From Saururus chinensis (lineage: Eukaryota > Streptophyta > Magnoliopsida > Piperales > Saururaceae), in the NCBI GenBank assembly GCA_035235625.1, contig CP141141.1, positions 14,257,968 through 14,321,967 on the forward strand: a DNA stretch of 64,000 nucleotides, written 5' to 3'. The translations under genes were made by a program, and so were the position numbers. Shown here one piece after another: positions 35,687 through 47,230 of this stretch (its first letter is position 1; the number at the start of each line of letters is the position of its first letter). The notes under the pieces were generated by a model, which was given only the letters and a program-made list of their open reading frames with translations, did no database searches and was not told the DNA's origin.

Positions 35687-35959
35687 GAGCACAATGCTAA
35701 ACTTACCCTGGTTCAAATAATGTTATCTTTGGAAAAATATTGGATGTAGACTGTCTTCCATTTTCCAACAATATTTAGTGAAAAATAACTGTTTATATCA
35801 AGAACGCAGCTATATGAACCCCAATAATATCCCTGTATTTCTTTTTATTTATAAATTCATGAGAAGGTTTATAGTGTTATTGGGTCAGTGAGGAGATTAT
35901 TAGGGTACATATTGATACATTTTTATATTGAAGATTCATAAAAAAGAAATCCCGCTCAA

Positions 35960-36215
35960 CACTCCGTTCTTCCTATTTTAATAGTTAGGATTAGATATCC
36001 AATATGAACTAAAATCAGTTAATTTTATTTTTTTAATTTGAGTGTTAAATTGGAACAAAGAGAGCATTATTATATTTTTTAAAATAAACTAAAATTAATT
36101 TATTTTAGAAAACTAAATACTCCTATGATAGTAAGTATGTAATTAGAAAATAAAAATAAATAAAAATTAGTTTTATTTTTTAATCCAATCATTTATTATG
36201 GGACAAAGAGAGTAT
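35960..36215. mobile_element. MITE-like element, related to the Stowaway-like group
   Basis: It starts 'cactccgttcttcctatttt' and ends 'tattatgggacaaagagagta', giving inverted ends of the CTCCxT...A(G)AGAGTA type near a TA. The interior is AT-rich with internal inverted segments ('taaaatcagttaatttta', 'aaaattaatttatttta'). Less certain than the three copies above. Confidence 0.45.
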
Positions 36216-38287
36216 AACATTTAATGTAGGACACATGGAGTATTATACAAGCCAAGCCAAACAAAAATAAGAGATCCGACTTTGAACTTCAGGCTGAGTG
36301 AATCGAGCCAAAGTCATCAAGCCGAACTAAGCTGACTTGGATTTCTAAAAAATCAAACAAAAGGCCGTATTTTTTATTAACATAAGAAACACATGAAGGC
36401 CGTTCATCTGGAAAATCAACTACACACCCTAATACATATTAGCATTAAAGTTAACAATACCAACGTGCACAAATGTATATACCGTTGATTTCAAATATCA
36501 ATAATTTCGGTGCGTTCCATTCGGTAGGCTCCCTGTCATTAGAAAACTTCCCAAATTTTGATACTATCACGCCAACTGCATCTCACAAAATCAAACTCAA
36601 AGCCCTGTCCTTTTACCTGGTGGGACCCCTCTTCGCTGGGTCACCGTTCACAGACTGCTCGCAGTATATGCGAAAAAAGACGACCCATCATTGTACGGAC
36701 ATGCACCAAAATCCAACTTAGATTCGGCTCGAAATGCGGCTAAAATTTAAAAGCCTTCTTCACATCACATGCTAACCAATCTGGCCACAAGGGGCCATGC
36801 AAAGAGCCCTTCACTCAGGTCTCTGACTAGTGATCACTGAAGCCAGCCCAACTTCTGAGCAAAAAGATACCCAGAACTGCTTTGGGACTCAGAAGGGGGG
36901 AAGACCTTGTCAGCAGGAACCTGAAAGTGAAACGAAAGGAGGGCAAAAATATTGTCATTCTTCCCCCGTGAGCAGGTCATATTGCCCCCAAAATCTTTAT
37001 AGCGGAAAGGAGGGTACCAAATAAAGGGTAGACGGTTTGGATCGCCCAAATTTGTCAATCCTTTTGGGGACACGACAGATTTATTCTCTTAAATAATACG
37101 GGTTAGTCTTGCCATACTGGGTACACAGATGACGGCAGTGAGCAGAAAAATCACTGTGTTTTTTGGTTCAAAGATGCTTTCTTTCTCCTTATAGGAACCA
37201 AGTGGCAGGTAACACTGTTTGTTTATCCTTTTTCACTCTTTTGCCAGGTTTCAGCCCACTGTTTAGCTTCTGGTGTTGTCTAGAATCAGCATACACCATG
37301 ACCCAGATGCTAATTTCGTGTAAGATACCCGGAGAATCCTGATCAAAGTTGAACGATCCTCATTAGAGCATATATATTTTTTTGATAAGCTCATTAGAGC
37401 ATATTAGACCGTTCAATTCACTGCAACTGAGTTCCATATCATAATATTATTGTGCCCATAAAGTTCGTGATATTTCATGTACGATGTGAACGTGATCACC
37501 CCATGTATGGGGGCAAATATCCCTGTATAAAGAACATAGGACTAGGAAGTACTGTCACTTTGATACTGTCCTAGTGTGTGCAACCAACTTGATGGTACAA
37601 GTTGATCCTGCAGATTCGTTACGATGTTTATCTTATCCTCTTTCTTTGCAAATGAGGGGTGTCTGAGTCCTTAGGACCTGCCTAGAAGGGACAGGGAAAT
37701 CGTCCTACCAAAGCAGTGTATTCTCCGATCAATCTCAGCACAATGCTCTCACATCTCAAGCACCAATTAAGTCAGGATAGAATCCCAGGACCTCTATTTT
37801 TTGAGGCATGATCTTAAGCCATCCCACCAACACTCCCTTGGACTTAATTTATTTTATACTTACTAGAACATCACCTATAAAAGGTGAATTGGAGATTTCT
37901 CATACAAACTTTGTTATCAAATGGATAGTAATGGTATGATTCTAATATAGAGTCAACTTCAATCGTAGATTTGTTTACATGATTCGGCTGTACTGTATGT
38001 ACAAACATGGAGAGGCCAGCCAGAGTGAGAGATAGGGAATAGGGGAAAAGAGATGTAAAAGTGAGAAATGAACCATTGATACGGATTCCCCCATCTTGTT
38101 GCAGCTTTGTCTGCTGCATCTTTGTTGTTCCGAAATAGACGGGCCATTATCACCAGCCTTTCCAAGCAAACTTATTCTTCTCTTTTTTTTTTTTTAGTTT
38201 TTTGGGATACCAAGGAAACTTATTCTTGCTGCAAGTAGCTAGTCCTTCCCCACCACACCTCTCACTTTCTCTATCTCTCCTTGTGCC
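36216..38287 (+). promoter_or_regulatory. Low-copy upstream region of the RAD-like gene
   Basis: About 2 kb of non-repetitive-looking sequence with more even base composition than the rest of the window. Open frames of 60-80 codons (36473-36721, 36830-37024, minus 37871-38169) show no known domain. I see no transposon termini. By position it is the upstream regulatory region of the RAD-like gene, but no specific control element can be supported from sequence alone. A 13-base T run lies at about 38184-38196, flanked by two copies of 'aaacttattctt'. Confidence 0.45.
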
Positions 38288-38296
38288 TATAAATGG
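38288..38296 (+). promoter_or_regulatory. TATA box of the RAD-like gene
   Basis: TATAAATGG in the context CC-TATAAATGG, 191 bases upstream of the ATG. Transcription would start near 38315-38325. The stretch from there to 38478 is a pyrimidine-rich leader without any ATG, so the first ATG is the RAD-like start. Confidence 0.7.
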
Positions 38297-38478
38297 ACTA
38301 CTCTCTAGTCTGTCTCCTCACACCATCCATCCCCTTGACCAAGGCATAATTCTCACACACCTTTTCTTCCTTCCTTTTGGAGTCTCTATCTCCACTCCCC
38401 CACTATTCTTCACCTTCTATTACTGTTACTAGTACTAACTCTCCTTTAATTCGTTGGAAAGCAAAGACTAGAAATCAA

Positions 38479-39509
38479 ATGGCCTCCAGGCGCAGCTCCA
38501 ACTCAAGCTGGACGCCCGGGCAGAACAAACTGTTTGAGAAAGCTCTCGCCCTCTACGACAAGGACACGCCGGATCGGTGGCAGAACGTGGCCAAGGCGGT
38601 TGGTGGGAAGTCGGCCGAGGAGGTGCAGAGGCATTATGAGATCCTCCTTGAGGACCTCAAGTATATAGAGTCTGGCAAAGTGCCCATCCCGAACTATAAG
38701 TCCTCAGGAAGCAGCAATGGCACTGCCTATCTGGCCAAAAACAAAGGTATAGTGGCTGCACTACACTCCCTTGCAATCCCACAAGTTGCTGTGATTGATC
38801 CAGACAGAGTGTCTTTTTCATTGTTTCTTCACACACCCAATATTATTTAATATTTCCTATTCTGTTCTTTCTTTTTGTTCTAGTACAGTAAAGTGGTAGA
38901 AAATTGTGATCCAGATCTCTTATGTATAGATTAGTTTAATTATATAGAGGTATCTCTTCCTACGAGTCCATTTTGCACTTTTGTCCATTCCCATTCAGAG
39001 TATATGTTTTCTTTTGGGTCCTGATTCCTCCTTCTCATTCAGAGTAAATGTTTTCTTTTGGGTTCTGATTCCGAGTCCCTAAAGATCTAAGCCATGTATG
39101 GCACTTGTTGCCAGAAGTTCAAGGCAGCACACACATGCCACTAGGAATTGTTTATGCAATGAAACTGTATCCGTACTCAATTCAATTTTTTTATCCTGTC
39201 TCTAAATGAAAAGCCTCTCCACGAGATCTAACCTTCTCTTCAAATGAAAATAGTGTTATCAGTGAAATTCAACTTAGAAATGATCAGCACAGTTTTTGGG
39301 TTATATTTTCTTTTCTGTTTTTAGTGGTTTCTGTTCACTTCTGTTTGAAATAAGTCATTGGTTATGCGTTTTCTCTATACTTGGAATTTTTTATTTCTCT
39401 TGTTCCCCCCCTTCAATTTTCAACTAATATCATATATGCTATTCTTCTGATATGATGGATCACATGATCTTTAGTGTTGCATTGTCTTCTCTCTGCAGGC
39501 TACTTTTAA
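38479..39509 (+). CDS. RADIALIS-like MYB/SANT protein (two exons)
   Basis: Exons 38479-38746 and 39499-39509 give a 92-residue protein. A single MYB/SANT-like domain fills residues 9-62: SSW11[18 protein letters not shown], then TPDRW34[15 protein letters not shown], then [18 protein letters not shown] and IPNY73. The conserved DTPDRW and VGGKxxEEVxRHYE signatures identify the plant RAD/RSM (I-box-like) family. These small nuclear proteins generally act by competing with DIV-type MYBs for partner proteins (DRIF), as in Antirrhinum RADIALIS. The start ATG is the first in the leader, with A at -3 and G at +4. The intron (GT 38747, AG 39498) splits a Gly codon and exon 2 adds only Gly-Tyr-Phe before TAA, shorter than the Arg/Lys-rich tails of many relatives. 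If the intron were retained the frame would stay open to 38848. Paralogue identity cannot be assigned, so no gene symbol is given. Confidence 0.92.
38747..39498 (+). other. Intron of the RAD-like gene
   Basis: 752 bases, beginning GTATAG after AAAG and ending CTCTGCAG. It is T-rich as usual for plant introns. It contains a local direct repeat of 37 bases with a 44-base period (38992-39028 and 39036-39072, two mismatches). The position, near the 3' end of the coding sequence, matches the common gene structure of the family. Confidence 0.85.
38992..39072 (+). repeat. Direct repeat inside the RAD-like intron
   Basis: Two copies of 'cattcagagta(t/a)atg' followed by 'ttttcttttgggt(c/t)ctgattcc', spaced 44 bases. 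Confidence 0.9.
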
Positions 39510-39710
39510 CTCTCCACAGTTACTGCCAAAGAAAAGTCTCCAGAGCCAGAATGGAGCACAAGCGTGCTTAGCTACTGCTATCTTTGTATCATTCAACTGT
39601 AGAAGTACATATACAAATGTATCGCTAGTGTCACTACTGTTACTGTTTCCATGTCAAGAAAGATAAGCTGTAAACTTTCAGAACCTTCTAAGCTTTTCTG
39701 TTCAAACTGT

Positions 39711-39716
39711 AATAAA
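39711..39716 (+). terminator. Poly(A) signal of the RAD-like gene
   Basis: AATAAA about 200 bases after the stop codon, in the T-rich context usual for plant 3' ends. Cleavage would be expected around 39725-39750. Confidence 0.6.
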
Positions 39717-39749
39717 GCTTATATATTTAGTCTGTTGATGAATCTATAT

Positions 39750-40631
39750 CTGCGCTTAATTAAATACAGAGACATTGTAAAGGAAGAGATAACGTTAAGT
39801 CATGATCATTAAAAGCTAACGTTTAAAATTAATTAAATGGGTCAAATGATCACGCATTGAATTGCTCTACCAAAATTTCACATGATAGCAGAATTTTGAC
39901 GTTGAGAAGGATATAGCTCATAGGATTTGTATATTTATTATACAGGAACAAACAAAATTAGTGGTGTGTTTTATATCAGAGTAGGCCACACTATGCTTAG
40001 TATAGGATCAACATGAAATTTGTTCGACATCATGCCGATGACGTTTTGACATTTTATAAGATTTTTAATTCCCACTATTCTAAGTACATTGTCAAACCTG
40101 TGAACGTCTAATGTTTTAAAATTTGCAATAAGCTGACCATGATCTGCACGTGAATGCTACATATTAACTCTATAAATTATATATCCTTCTCATTAAGTTT
40201 GATGAGATGACAATTCAAGCTTGTCTGTAGTAAAGCTACCTCAAGTATTAACAAGTAAGTCAAAATTTATAAAGGCTAATGAGTTTAACCTCACACTTCT
40301 GTCTGAAATGATTAAAAACAAATACTTTTAACATGAAATCATCATTGAAGCAAAAGAAAATAGTTATACAAGGAGTAAGTTAACAAATGTTTAGGTTGCC
40401 AAAATACTAAAATTTTACCAAAATACTAAAAAAGACCCTACAAATGTGGAAGCTCCCACAAATGTGACAAGAATTGACCAAAACACCTCCAACTTTATAA
40501 ATTACTATTTTCCATCCTCTTGCAGTTGAATCCCTCTAGTCACTCCCCACCCTCACTGTAAGGATGCTCACGGAGACAAACAGACACAAATGGATATGCT
40601 TAAATATTTCAATAACTAAATTTTATCTCAA
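39750..40631. other. Downstream low-copy sequence, no gene recognised
   Basis: AT-rich, without recognisable transposon termini until the LTR that starts at 40632. A short direct duplication 'ccaaaatactaaaa(t/a)' lies near 40398-40430. Confidence 0.4.
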
Positions 40632-42993
40632 TGAGAATTTAATATCCATCTAATTAACCTATCAAATCACCAAATTGTAAAAAATTATTTATATAGCGAA
40701 AACAATAAAAGACTAATCTCTATACGTATTCATCATCAATCATCAACAATTTAACCCACAAACATATAAGATTAAACAAGATTTTTATATTAAAATTTCT
40801 AACCAAGGTAAAAAATCACAGTAGCCACTCTTGGCCTAAAATTATTACACTAGTAAGTAAGACCTGACATAATACAAACAAATCACCAACTTTTCATAAA
40901 AACTCTAACACAAGTCCCTCTTGTTTATATTTCTTTCTTCTTTTGTTACTGGTGTTCGAGTCTTGTCCTCTAAGTCTTGAAGTTTTTTCCCTTCTTGCAT
41001 TATCTTTATTTTCTTCTATTCACCATAATCAAGGTCCTATGGATTGTTGATTTTAGCTTTGAGTCTATTCAATCTCCCAATGAAGATTTGGCTAACAATT
41101 GTTCGTTTATAATTAAATCCTTCACAAATATACAAGGTAAAGTATAAGGATCAGTATTAAGGGTTGTCGAACCTTAGGGGCGAATAAAATGATTTCTAAA
41201 TCTAAGAAAAAAATTTATTGATTGACACTTAAAAGAATTAAATTTGAAATAAAACAAAAGTAATGAATTAAACAAAAAGAAAGATAACAATATAATGACA
41301 ATTACTTTGGAAATTGAATCTACTATAGAATTATAACAATTCCTTAACCTTTAATGTAAATCCTATGTGAATATGATCAAGTATTCTCAACAACAATCTA
41401 GAATTACTTTAAAAAGAATCATTAATTAAATCCATGACATGAACTATCTTCGACAATAGTATAAACCATCTACATTAAACTAAACTATAGGCATGAGTTG
41501 ACTAATTTTAGTGTAATTTATCCAATTCATTAATCATATAAATATTTAAACTATTGCATGACCATCTCATCTAAATCACAAAAATAAAATTGATGAAAAT
41601 TTCAAAATCATATAAATCTATTATCTACAAGACAACATGTCAACATAGAATTGAATAAACACAAAAACTCTTCCATTAAAAAGAAAATTCTTATCATATA
41701 ATTATCATTATTCACAACTGAGAGTTAAATTTTAAAAAAAAAATATTGAAACTTATTTATAGTTTCATCGACTCCTAAGGAAAAGAAAAATCTAGCCTTG
41801 CATGGTAGAAGAATATTGTTGAATCTCCATTAAAAACTTTGATTATTTGTCAATCTTCTTTTCCTTTTTTTCTCTTCAGAAAATTTACTAGAATTCATTA
41901 ATTTCGAACCTCATATGACTTTATATAGGCATAAAAGTTATAGGAGAAGTTTTAGTTGGAAAAGAACTCAAAATTCGCTTAAAATAGAAAAGTGTCCATT
42001 AAGTCGATCAATCGGGAATACTAATATGAGTTTTTTTGATTCCTTTATAACTGATTGATCAGAGATATAGCTAGGTTGATTGATCACCAATGAAGAATGT
42101 GCACAAAAATTTCACAAGTTGGCCAATTGAATTCAAAACATCATACAAGTATTTCCTAACCTAAAACTATATTTATTCTTTAACAAAATTAAAAAATAGA
42201 ACAAATAAGGATAAAACAACATATAAATTATATGTATCAACAATCTCCTTAGGTTTGTGTGTGAAAATTACTTTTTCTTCTGTCTCTTTCATAAGTAAAT
42301 CACCATTAAAACAAATCACTCAAGTACAATGACAATTTTGATGAAAACTAAAGCAAAAAGGACTTCTCCTTTTTGTTGTTGTCAAATTCTAGGTTATCTC
42401 TCTCCAATTTTTTTTTACCTAACCTTTGTATAGGTCATTAGGTTGGTTTAGGTCATAAACACCAATTTGGAATGATCTCTTTCCTAGAATACTTAAACTA
42501 GGTAACTTTGATAAACAACAATCTATTGGTTCAAACGGTGATAAATCAGTTACAATTTCTTTTAAGGTAAAACTCATCAAGTGTTCAATCTATCCCTGAT
42601 AGTGATTGATCGGGAAACTCTTGGCCAAAAATCACAAAGACTTTATGATCAATCTCATAGTGGAAAATTCGCATCAATCCATGCAGTACTAAATTTCCAA
42701 ATTTACCCTATATTTGCCTAAAAATTCCATAATCACTTTAATTAATTATTCTTAGTAAAACTAAGTGAATTATATAAGTGACTATGTGAAATTATACCTT
42801 TTACTTTTGACACTTAGCTTAGTCATCAACCTTGAACTTTCAGAACACATATGCTCTTATTTTTTAAGTCTATTAATTCCAAATTTGGCTTGACCACAAA
42901 AATATCTAGTCATACTCATAAGACTAAAACAACATAAAGTTCTAATCGTTGAAATTAGTTAATTACATTATATATGCCTTATATATTCTTACA
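40632..42993 (-). mobile_element. Family S LTR (minus strand), split by a solo LTR
   Basis: The minus-strand start TGTAAGAATATATAAGGC lies at 42993 and the minus-strand end ...GGATATTAAATTCTCA at 40632. Removing the inserted solo LTR (41100-42239 plus one target copy) leaves 1217 bases, the usual length of family S LTRs. It carries the family blocks: 'tgattgatcgggaaactctt' near 42603, 'tttctaaccaaggtaaaaaa', and 'ctctaacacaagtccctctt'. Confidence 0.75.
41100..42239 (-). mobile_element. Solo LTR with target duplication ACAAT
   Basis: It runs from TGTTCGTTTA to ...TATGTATCA with the 5-bp duplication ACAAT at 41095-41099 and 42240-42244, so both ends are exact. Length 1140. A TATA-like 'tatata' region lies near 41921 on the complementary strand. 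The 41340-41580 part resembles the reverse complement of 6890-7050, suggesting a gypsy-type LTR. It interrupts the family S LTR at 40632-42993. Confidence 0.85.
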
Positions 42994-43677
42994 TATAGGA
43001 AAGATTTTTTATTCAAAAGTAAGAAATAATTAGAGGAAAAACAACTTTTGAACCATATAGTTTGAAAGGATCAAGAAAAAAAGATAGAAATCACCTTTAG
43101 AGCAAACTATGGTTTTTCAAGGCAAGGCAACTCTCTTTTGTTTTCCATGAAAACATATTATAAGTAGGGTAAGTTAGACTAGGAGTTTAAGGCAAGTTGT
43201 CTTATTTAAAGAATCTACCTTGTAAGTAGATTGAACTATTGATCAATTGTCTTGAGTAGATCGATTCAATATGATGTAGATTGATTGACACAACTCATTG
43301 TGAATAGATGGAAACATGTAGATTTATCATGTGATAGATTGACTTGCATAGTAAAGCATATTTCATATTCAATTCTTACTCTTTATTACTTCATGGATAG
43401 GTAGAGTAAGTTGTGAAAAGAAAAAAATAACCTTTAATCTCTAGTGTGCCATAGATCACATGTGCTTTTGAATGAACTTTACATATAGCTTGACTTTTGA
43501 TGATCTTCTATGAATCTTCAATAGTCTTCAATCTTCAAAACCTTCATATTTTTGTCTTGATATTTTAAACAACCCTATTAAATCTAATATAAATGATGAA
43601 TTTATTACAAATGTGTATGAGTGATTTTATCATGGAATTTGCCAATAAATGATTTTTTACTTTCACAATCTTCCCCT
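42994..43677 (-). mobile_element. 3' end of an older minus-strand LTR plus its purine tract
   Basis: The sequence ends 'tttactttcaca' then 'atcttcccct', that is, on the minus strand a purine tract followed by an LTR starting TGTGAAAGTAAAA. The interior continues at 53061 ('ctcctttgacaattttagtg'), because the element at 43678-53060 inserted into the purine tract. Clusters of 'gattgatcaatt'-type motifs (43226-43300) are present. The left boundary was not resolved. Confidence 0.55.
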
Positions 43678-44986
43678 TTTAAGAACATATGTGTCATATG
43701 TTAGGTTAATTGTTTAATTTCTTTATCAAAATTATCATAAACCTTAAGTATGTACTTAGTCTGAAAATTTGATTGTATGTAGTTATGGTCGAGTCAAATT
43801 TGGAATTGATAGACTTGGAAAATAAGAGCAGACATGTTCTTATGGCTCTGGACAAAAGACTAAAGGATGTTGATGGGTTATGAAACTTATTCAGATTATA
43901 TTTGCATACCATAATCACTTGGAGCAATTTTAAAAGTGATTTCACGGGTTTTATGAGGTTTTAGAGTAAAAAGGGTAAAATGTTAAATAAACAGTACCAT
44001 TGATCGATCTCTTGACATAAAGAAGAGTGAAACGATCGATCAACACCTGAATATGCTTGGTGTAAAATGAAGCTGAGAGTTTATTGATCAATTATTTCAT
44101 AGACCGATCGATCACTCAAGGTATTGTGTGTTAAGAAAATATTGAACGATTGATCACTATCTGAAATGATCAATCACTAATAGTTTTAATTGCCCTAAAT
44201 AAGTCATTCTGAATTGGATTTTGTTCCTTGTTGAAGTTAAGCAAAATCATTTTGAAGAACTATATAAAGGATAAGAAGTGACAAATTTTAAGAGAGGAAA
44301 ACTTAGAAAAAATTGGTGAAGAAGGGAGATACCTTTGCATTTTGTTTTCGTTGGGAATTTACATAGAGTTTGAAGAGAAGATTTATGGTGAATTCATGAA
44401 GCTATTCTAAAACTAAAAGAAGAGATTTCACACAGAAGCTTTAAAGAGGAGTTGCAACAAATCTTTCATAAGAGATTGAAGATTCCAAAAGACCACAAAT
44501 ACAAGAAGAAGAGCTTGTTGAAGGCTAGAAGAAGACAAAAACAAAGTGAGAACAAATTAAAATTTCAAGTGCTTGAGGGAGAAGACTTGAGGCCAGCAAA
44601 GACAATAATTTATAGAGATCTAAATAGAAGTAGTTTATGTTAGAGTCAAAATAAAGGTTGGTGTTTTGTTTGTGGTGATATAATTGTCATGCTTACCAGT
44701 AGTGTATTAATTTGGTTCATTGTTATAATTGTCGTGGTTTTTTACTTGAGTTTTGGTTTTCTGCGTTAATTGTTGTGTATTCATGTGTTATTTAAATGCT
44801 TTGTTCTTGATGGTTTGATAGATTGATTCATTGTGAGTACTCTTAAAGAGTAGATTTAATTGTTTCCACTTTATAAGAAAATTTTGTGCAAAGAGGCCAT
44901 ATTCTGTAGTCATTATCTTTAATAGATAATCAGACTAGGGGCAATGTGGTGATCCACTAAGTTAATTAGATAGATATTAAACTCAC
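43678..44986 (+). mobile_element. 5' LTR of the family S element
   Basis: From 'tttaagaacatatgtg' to '...agatattaaactcaca'. It has the GATC-rich cluster at 44000-44110, a TATA-like 'actatataaagg' near 44260, 'gaattcatgaagctattc', and 'actaggggcaatgtggtgatc' near the end. A weak tRNA-Met-type primer site ('tggtagttaagg') follows at about 44989. Confidence 0.75.
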
Positions 44987-45319
44987 AAGTGGTAGTTAAG
45001 GTTTATTTTTTGATAAATTGATTTTGCTCCATCATATCAATATGTTTTGGCATGTTAGTGCATCATTATCTTGCTTAACCTTCATATAGTATGATTTCTT
45101 GTGCTAGATAACTTGTTCTAGGTTTTGATTTATCAATTTTGCTTACTTTACTTATTTTTCTCTTAGATTTAATTGTTTAAACTTGCTTATTTGTGTGCCC
45201 TAGATTGTTAATTTGCTTCACTTATAATTTTTTCTGCTTCACTTATAATTTTTTCTTGCTTAAAGTGTGTTGATTGGGTATTTTTTGTTGAATTTAAATC
45301 AATAGCTTGTTCAAATAAT

Positions 45320-47230
45320 TCAATAAATGAACATGGGGATTTGGGTAATCTAATGAACCATCCACCTATGTTTGATGGTCAGAACTTCTCATATTAGAAA
45401 AATAGAATGTGAGCTTTCATTCAAGCGCTTAATAGGAATTCTTGGAAAGCGGTGGTTAAAGATTAGAATCCTCCAATGATCAAAGATGAGAGTAAAAATT
45501 CAATTCTAAAAGATGAAAGTGAATGAGATGAGAATGATATAAAGCTTGCAAATAAAAACAGAAAAGCCCTTAGTGTATTGTTCAATGTCATAGAAAAATC
45601 ACAACACAAGTTGTTTTCTAATTGCATATCTATCAAGGTTGCATGGAAAAAATTAACAAAATATAATGAGGGAACTGAGGTGATTAAAGTGGCCAGGTTA
45701 TAGACGCTTACCCTAGAGTTTGAAAATTTGATAATGAGTGAAGAAGAGACTATTTCTAAATACTATGCTAGGATTTTGGACATAGTACATACACGTGATC
45801 AATTAGGGGAGCCTATACCTGATTGCCTTGTTGTGAGGAAGCTGTTAAGGTCCATGTCCTCTAAATTCAAAATTAAGGAGACAACCATTAATGAATCTAC
45901 AAATATGGACACCTCAGACATTGAGGAGTTGGTTGGGAACCTTAGAACTTTTAAGATGCAAGAAGAGTCATATGAAAACAAGAAAAAGTTGTATGATAAA
46001 TCTTAAGGGAAAACAAAATGCCTAAAAGCATATAAAAGAACTTCCAAGAAGAATAAAGTTTTAAACACTTTAAAAGAATTTGAAGTGTTGAAGATGATAA
46101 AGAACTAACGATTTTATTGGTTTAAAACCTAAAAAAATTCATGAAAATTCAGAACTTCAAGTTTGGTAATAAGGGTTAAAATTCTGGGAAGAGACAAGGA
46201 GATAAAAGCAATGAGAGACAAAACAAACAAGATAAGAAGAATTTGAAATATTTTAAATGTGGATAGTTAATTCACTTTGCTAATGATTATCCTAACATTA
46301 ACTCTGCTATTTATTTTAATGATAAGCCTATGAAATCAAAGTTTGATTATAAGAGAAAATGCAAGGTGTTTCAAGTAACTTACTCTGATGAGAGTTCTTT
46401 TGACAAAGATGAACTGTGTAACTATATAGTCTTGAATGCAAGTATGAAGGAAGATAGTTCTCGAGAAGAGTCTCATGAGTCCACTTCTCTTGAAGAGAAC
46501 TCAAAGTCTGACTTTAATTCTGATGAATACAAAGGATTCCTCTCACATTTCTTAGTCTTGACTAAGAAAACTAAAAGCCTTGAGAGATAGTTAAAAAATA
46601 AAGAGCATGAATTAGTTTTGTTTTCTCAAGTAGCAAAAAGGTTAATGGAGTTGAATGTCAAATTTGAGAGAGAAGTGCATGACCTTCAGAAAGATCTAGA
46701 GAGTGAAAAAGAGAAGTCTAGTGCTCTCAAAAGAGAACTTATGTCATCGAAAGCGAAATTGGATGGATTTAAGACTGGGAAGAAGAAGTTAGAAACCATG
46801 CTAAGCATTGGTCAAACCAACAAGATGGGCTTAGGTTTTAAGAATTGCTTGACTACCCCCTTAGCAAAATCCACTATCTTTGTAAAGGAAAAAGATAGTG
46901 ACAAAAACTTTAAGATGGTGCCCAACCTACTTAGGTCAAGAGTGAAAGGAGGAATGATAGGTTCTAGTATTGTGGTGTATGCGACATTTTCCATAGTGAG
47001 TCTTATACTAGAAGAGAATGTCTTAAGAATTATCCCCTTAAAAAATTCGGTCAAAGAAGAATGAGAAGAAGCATACTACCCATGTTACACCTAAGTTGCC
47101 CCAATAAGTATATAAAAAGAAGATGTAGAGAGTGTGGGTAAAGAAGATTGATCTTCAAGCTCCGAATGATCAGTTAGGAAGAGTAAGGAAGAGCACCTTA
47201 GATTGCTTTAGGATATGATGCTAGGTAAAG
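45320..47230 (+). pseudogene. Copia-type gag remnant of the family S element
   Basis: The N-terminal part has NHPPMFDGQNFSY then a stop where active copies have Trp, then KNRM, AFIQALNRNSWKAV: the opening of the UBN2 gag domain. The middle (45728-46006) keeps ISKYYARILDIVHTRDQLG, then PDCLVVRKLLRSMSSKF. Near 46240 a CCHC zinc knuckle reads YFKCG-stop-LIHFANDYPN; the first and last cysteines are tyrosines. Downstream (46618-46800) is a heptad-rich coiled coil (LQKDLESEKEKSSALKREL) and then LETMLSIGQTNKMGLGFKN, found in SIRE-like copia gag proteins. Multiple stops and frame changes make it non-functional. Pol motifs do not follow. Confidence 0.8.

Noticed and set aside
36473-37073. Small frames upstream of the RAD-like gene
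   Set aside because: No known domain, overlapping frames on both strands, no splice or promoter support.
38377-38478. N-terminal extension of the RAD-like protein by 34 residues
   Set aside because: That frame would have to start at TTG (38377); the first ATG after the TATA box is 38479, with good context.
38747-38850. Unspliced RAD-like protein ending in the intron
   Set aside because: The added residues are intron-encoded and strong splice sites are present; kept only as a possible retained-intron form.
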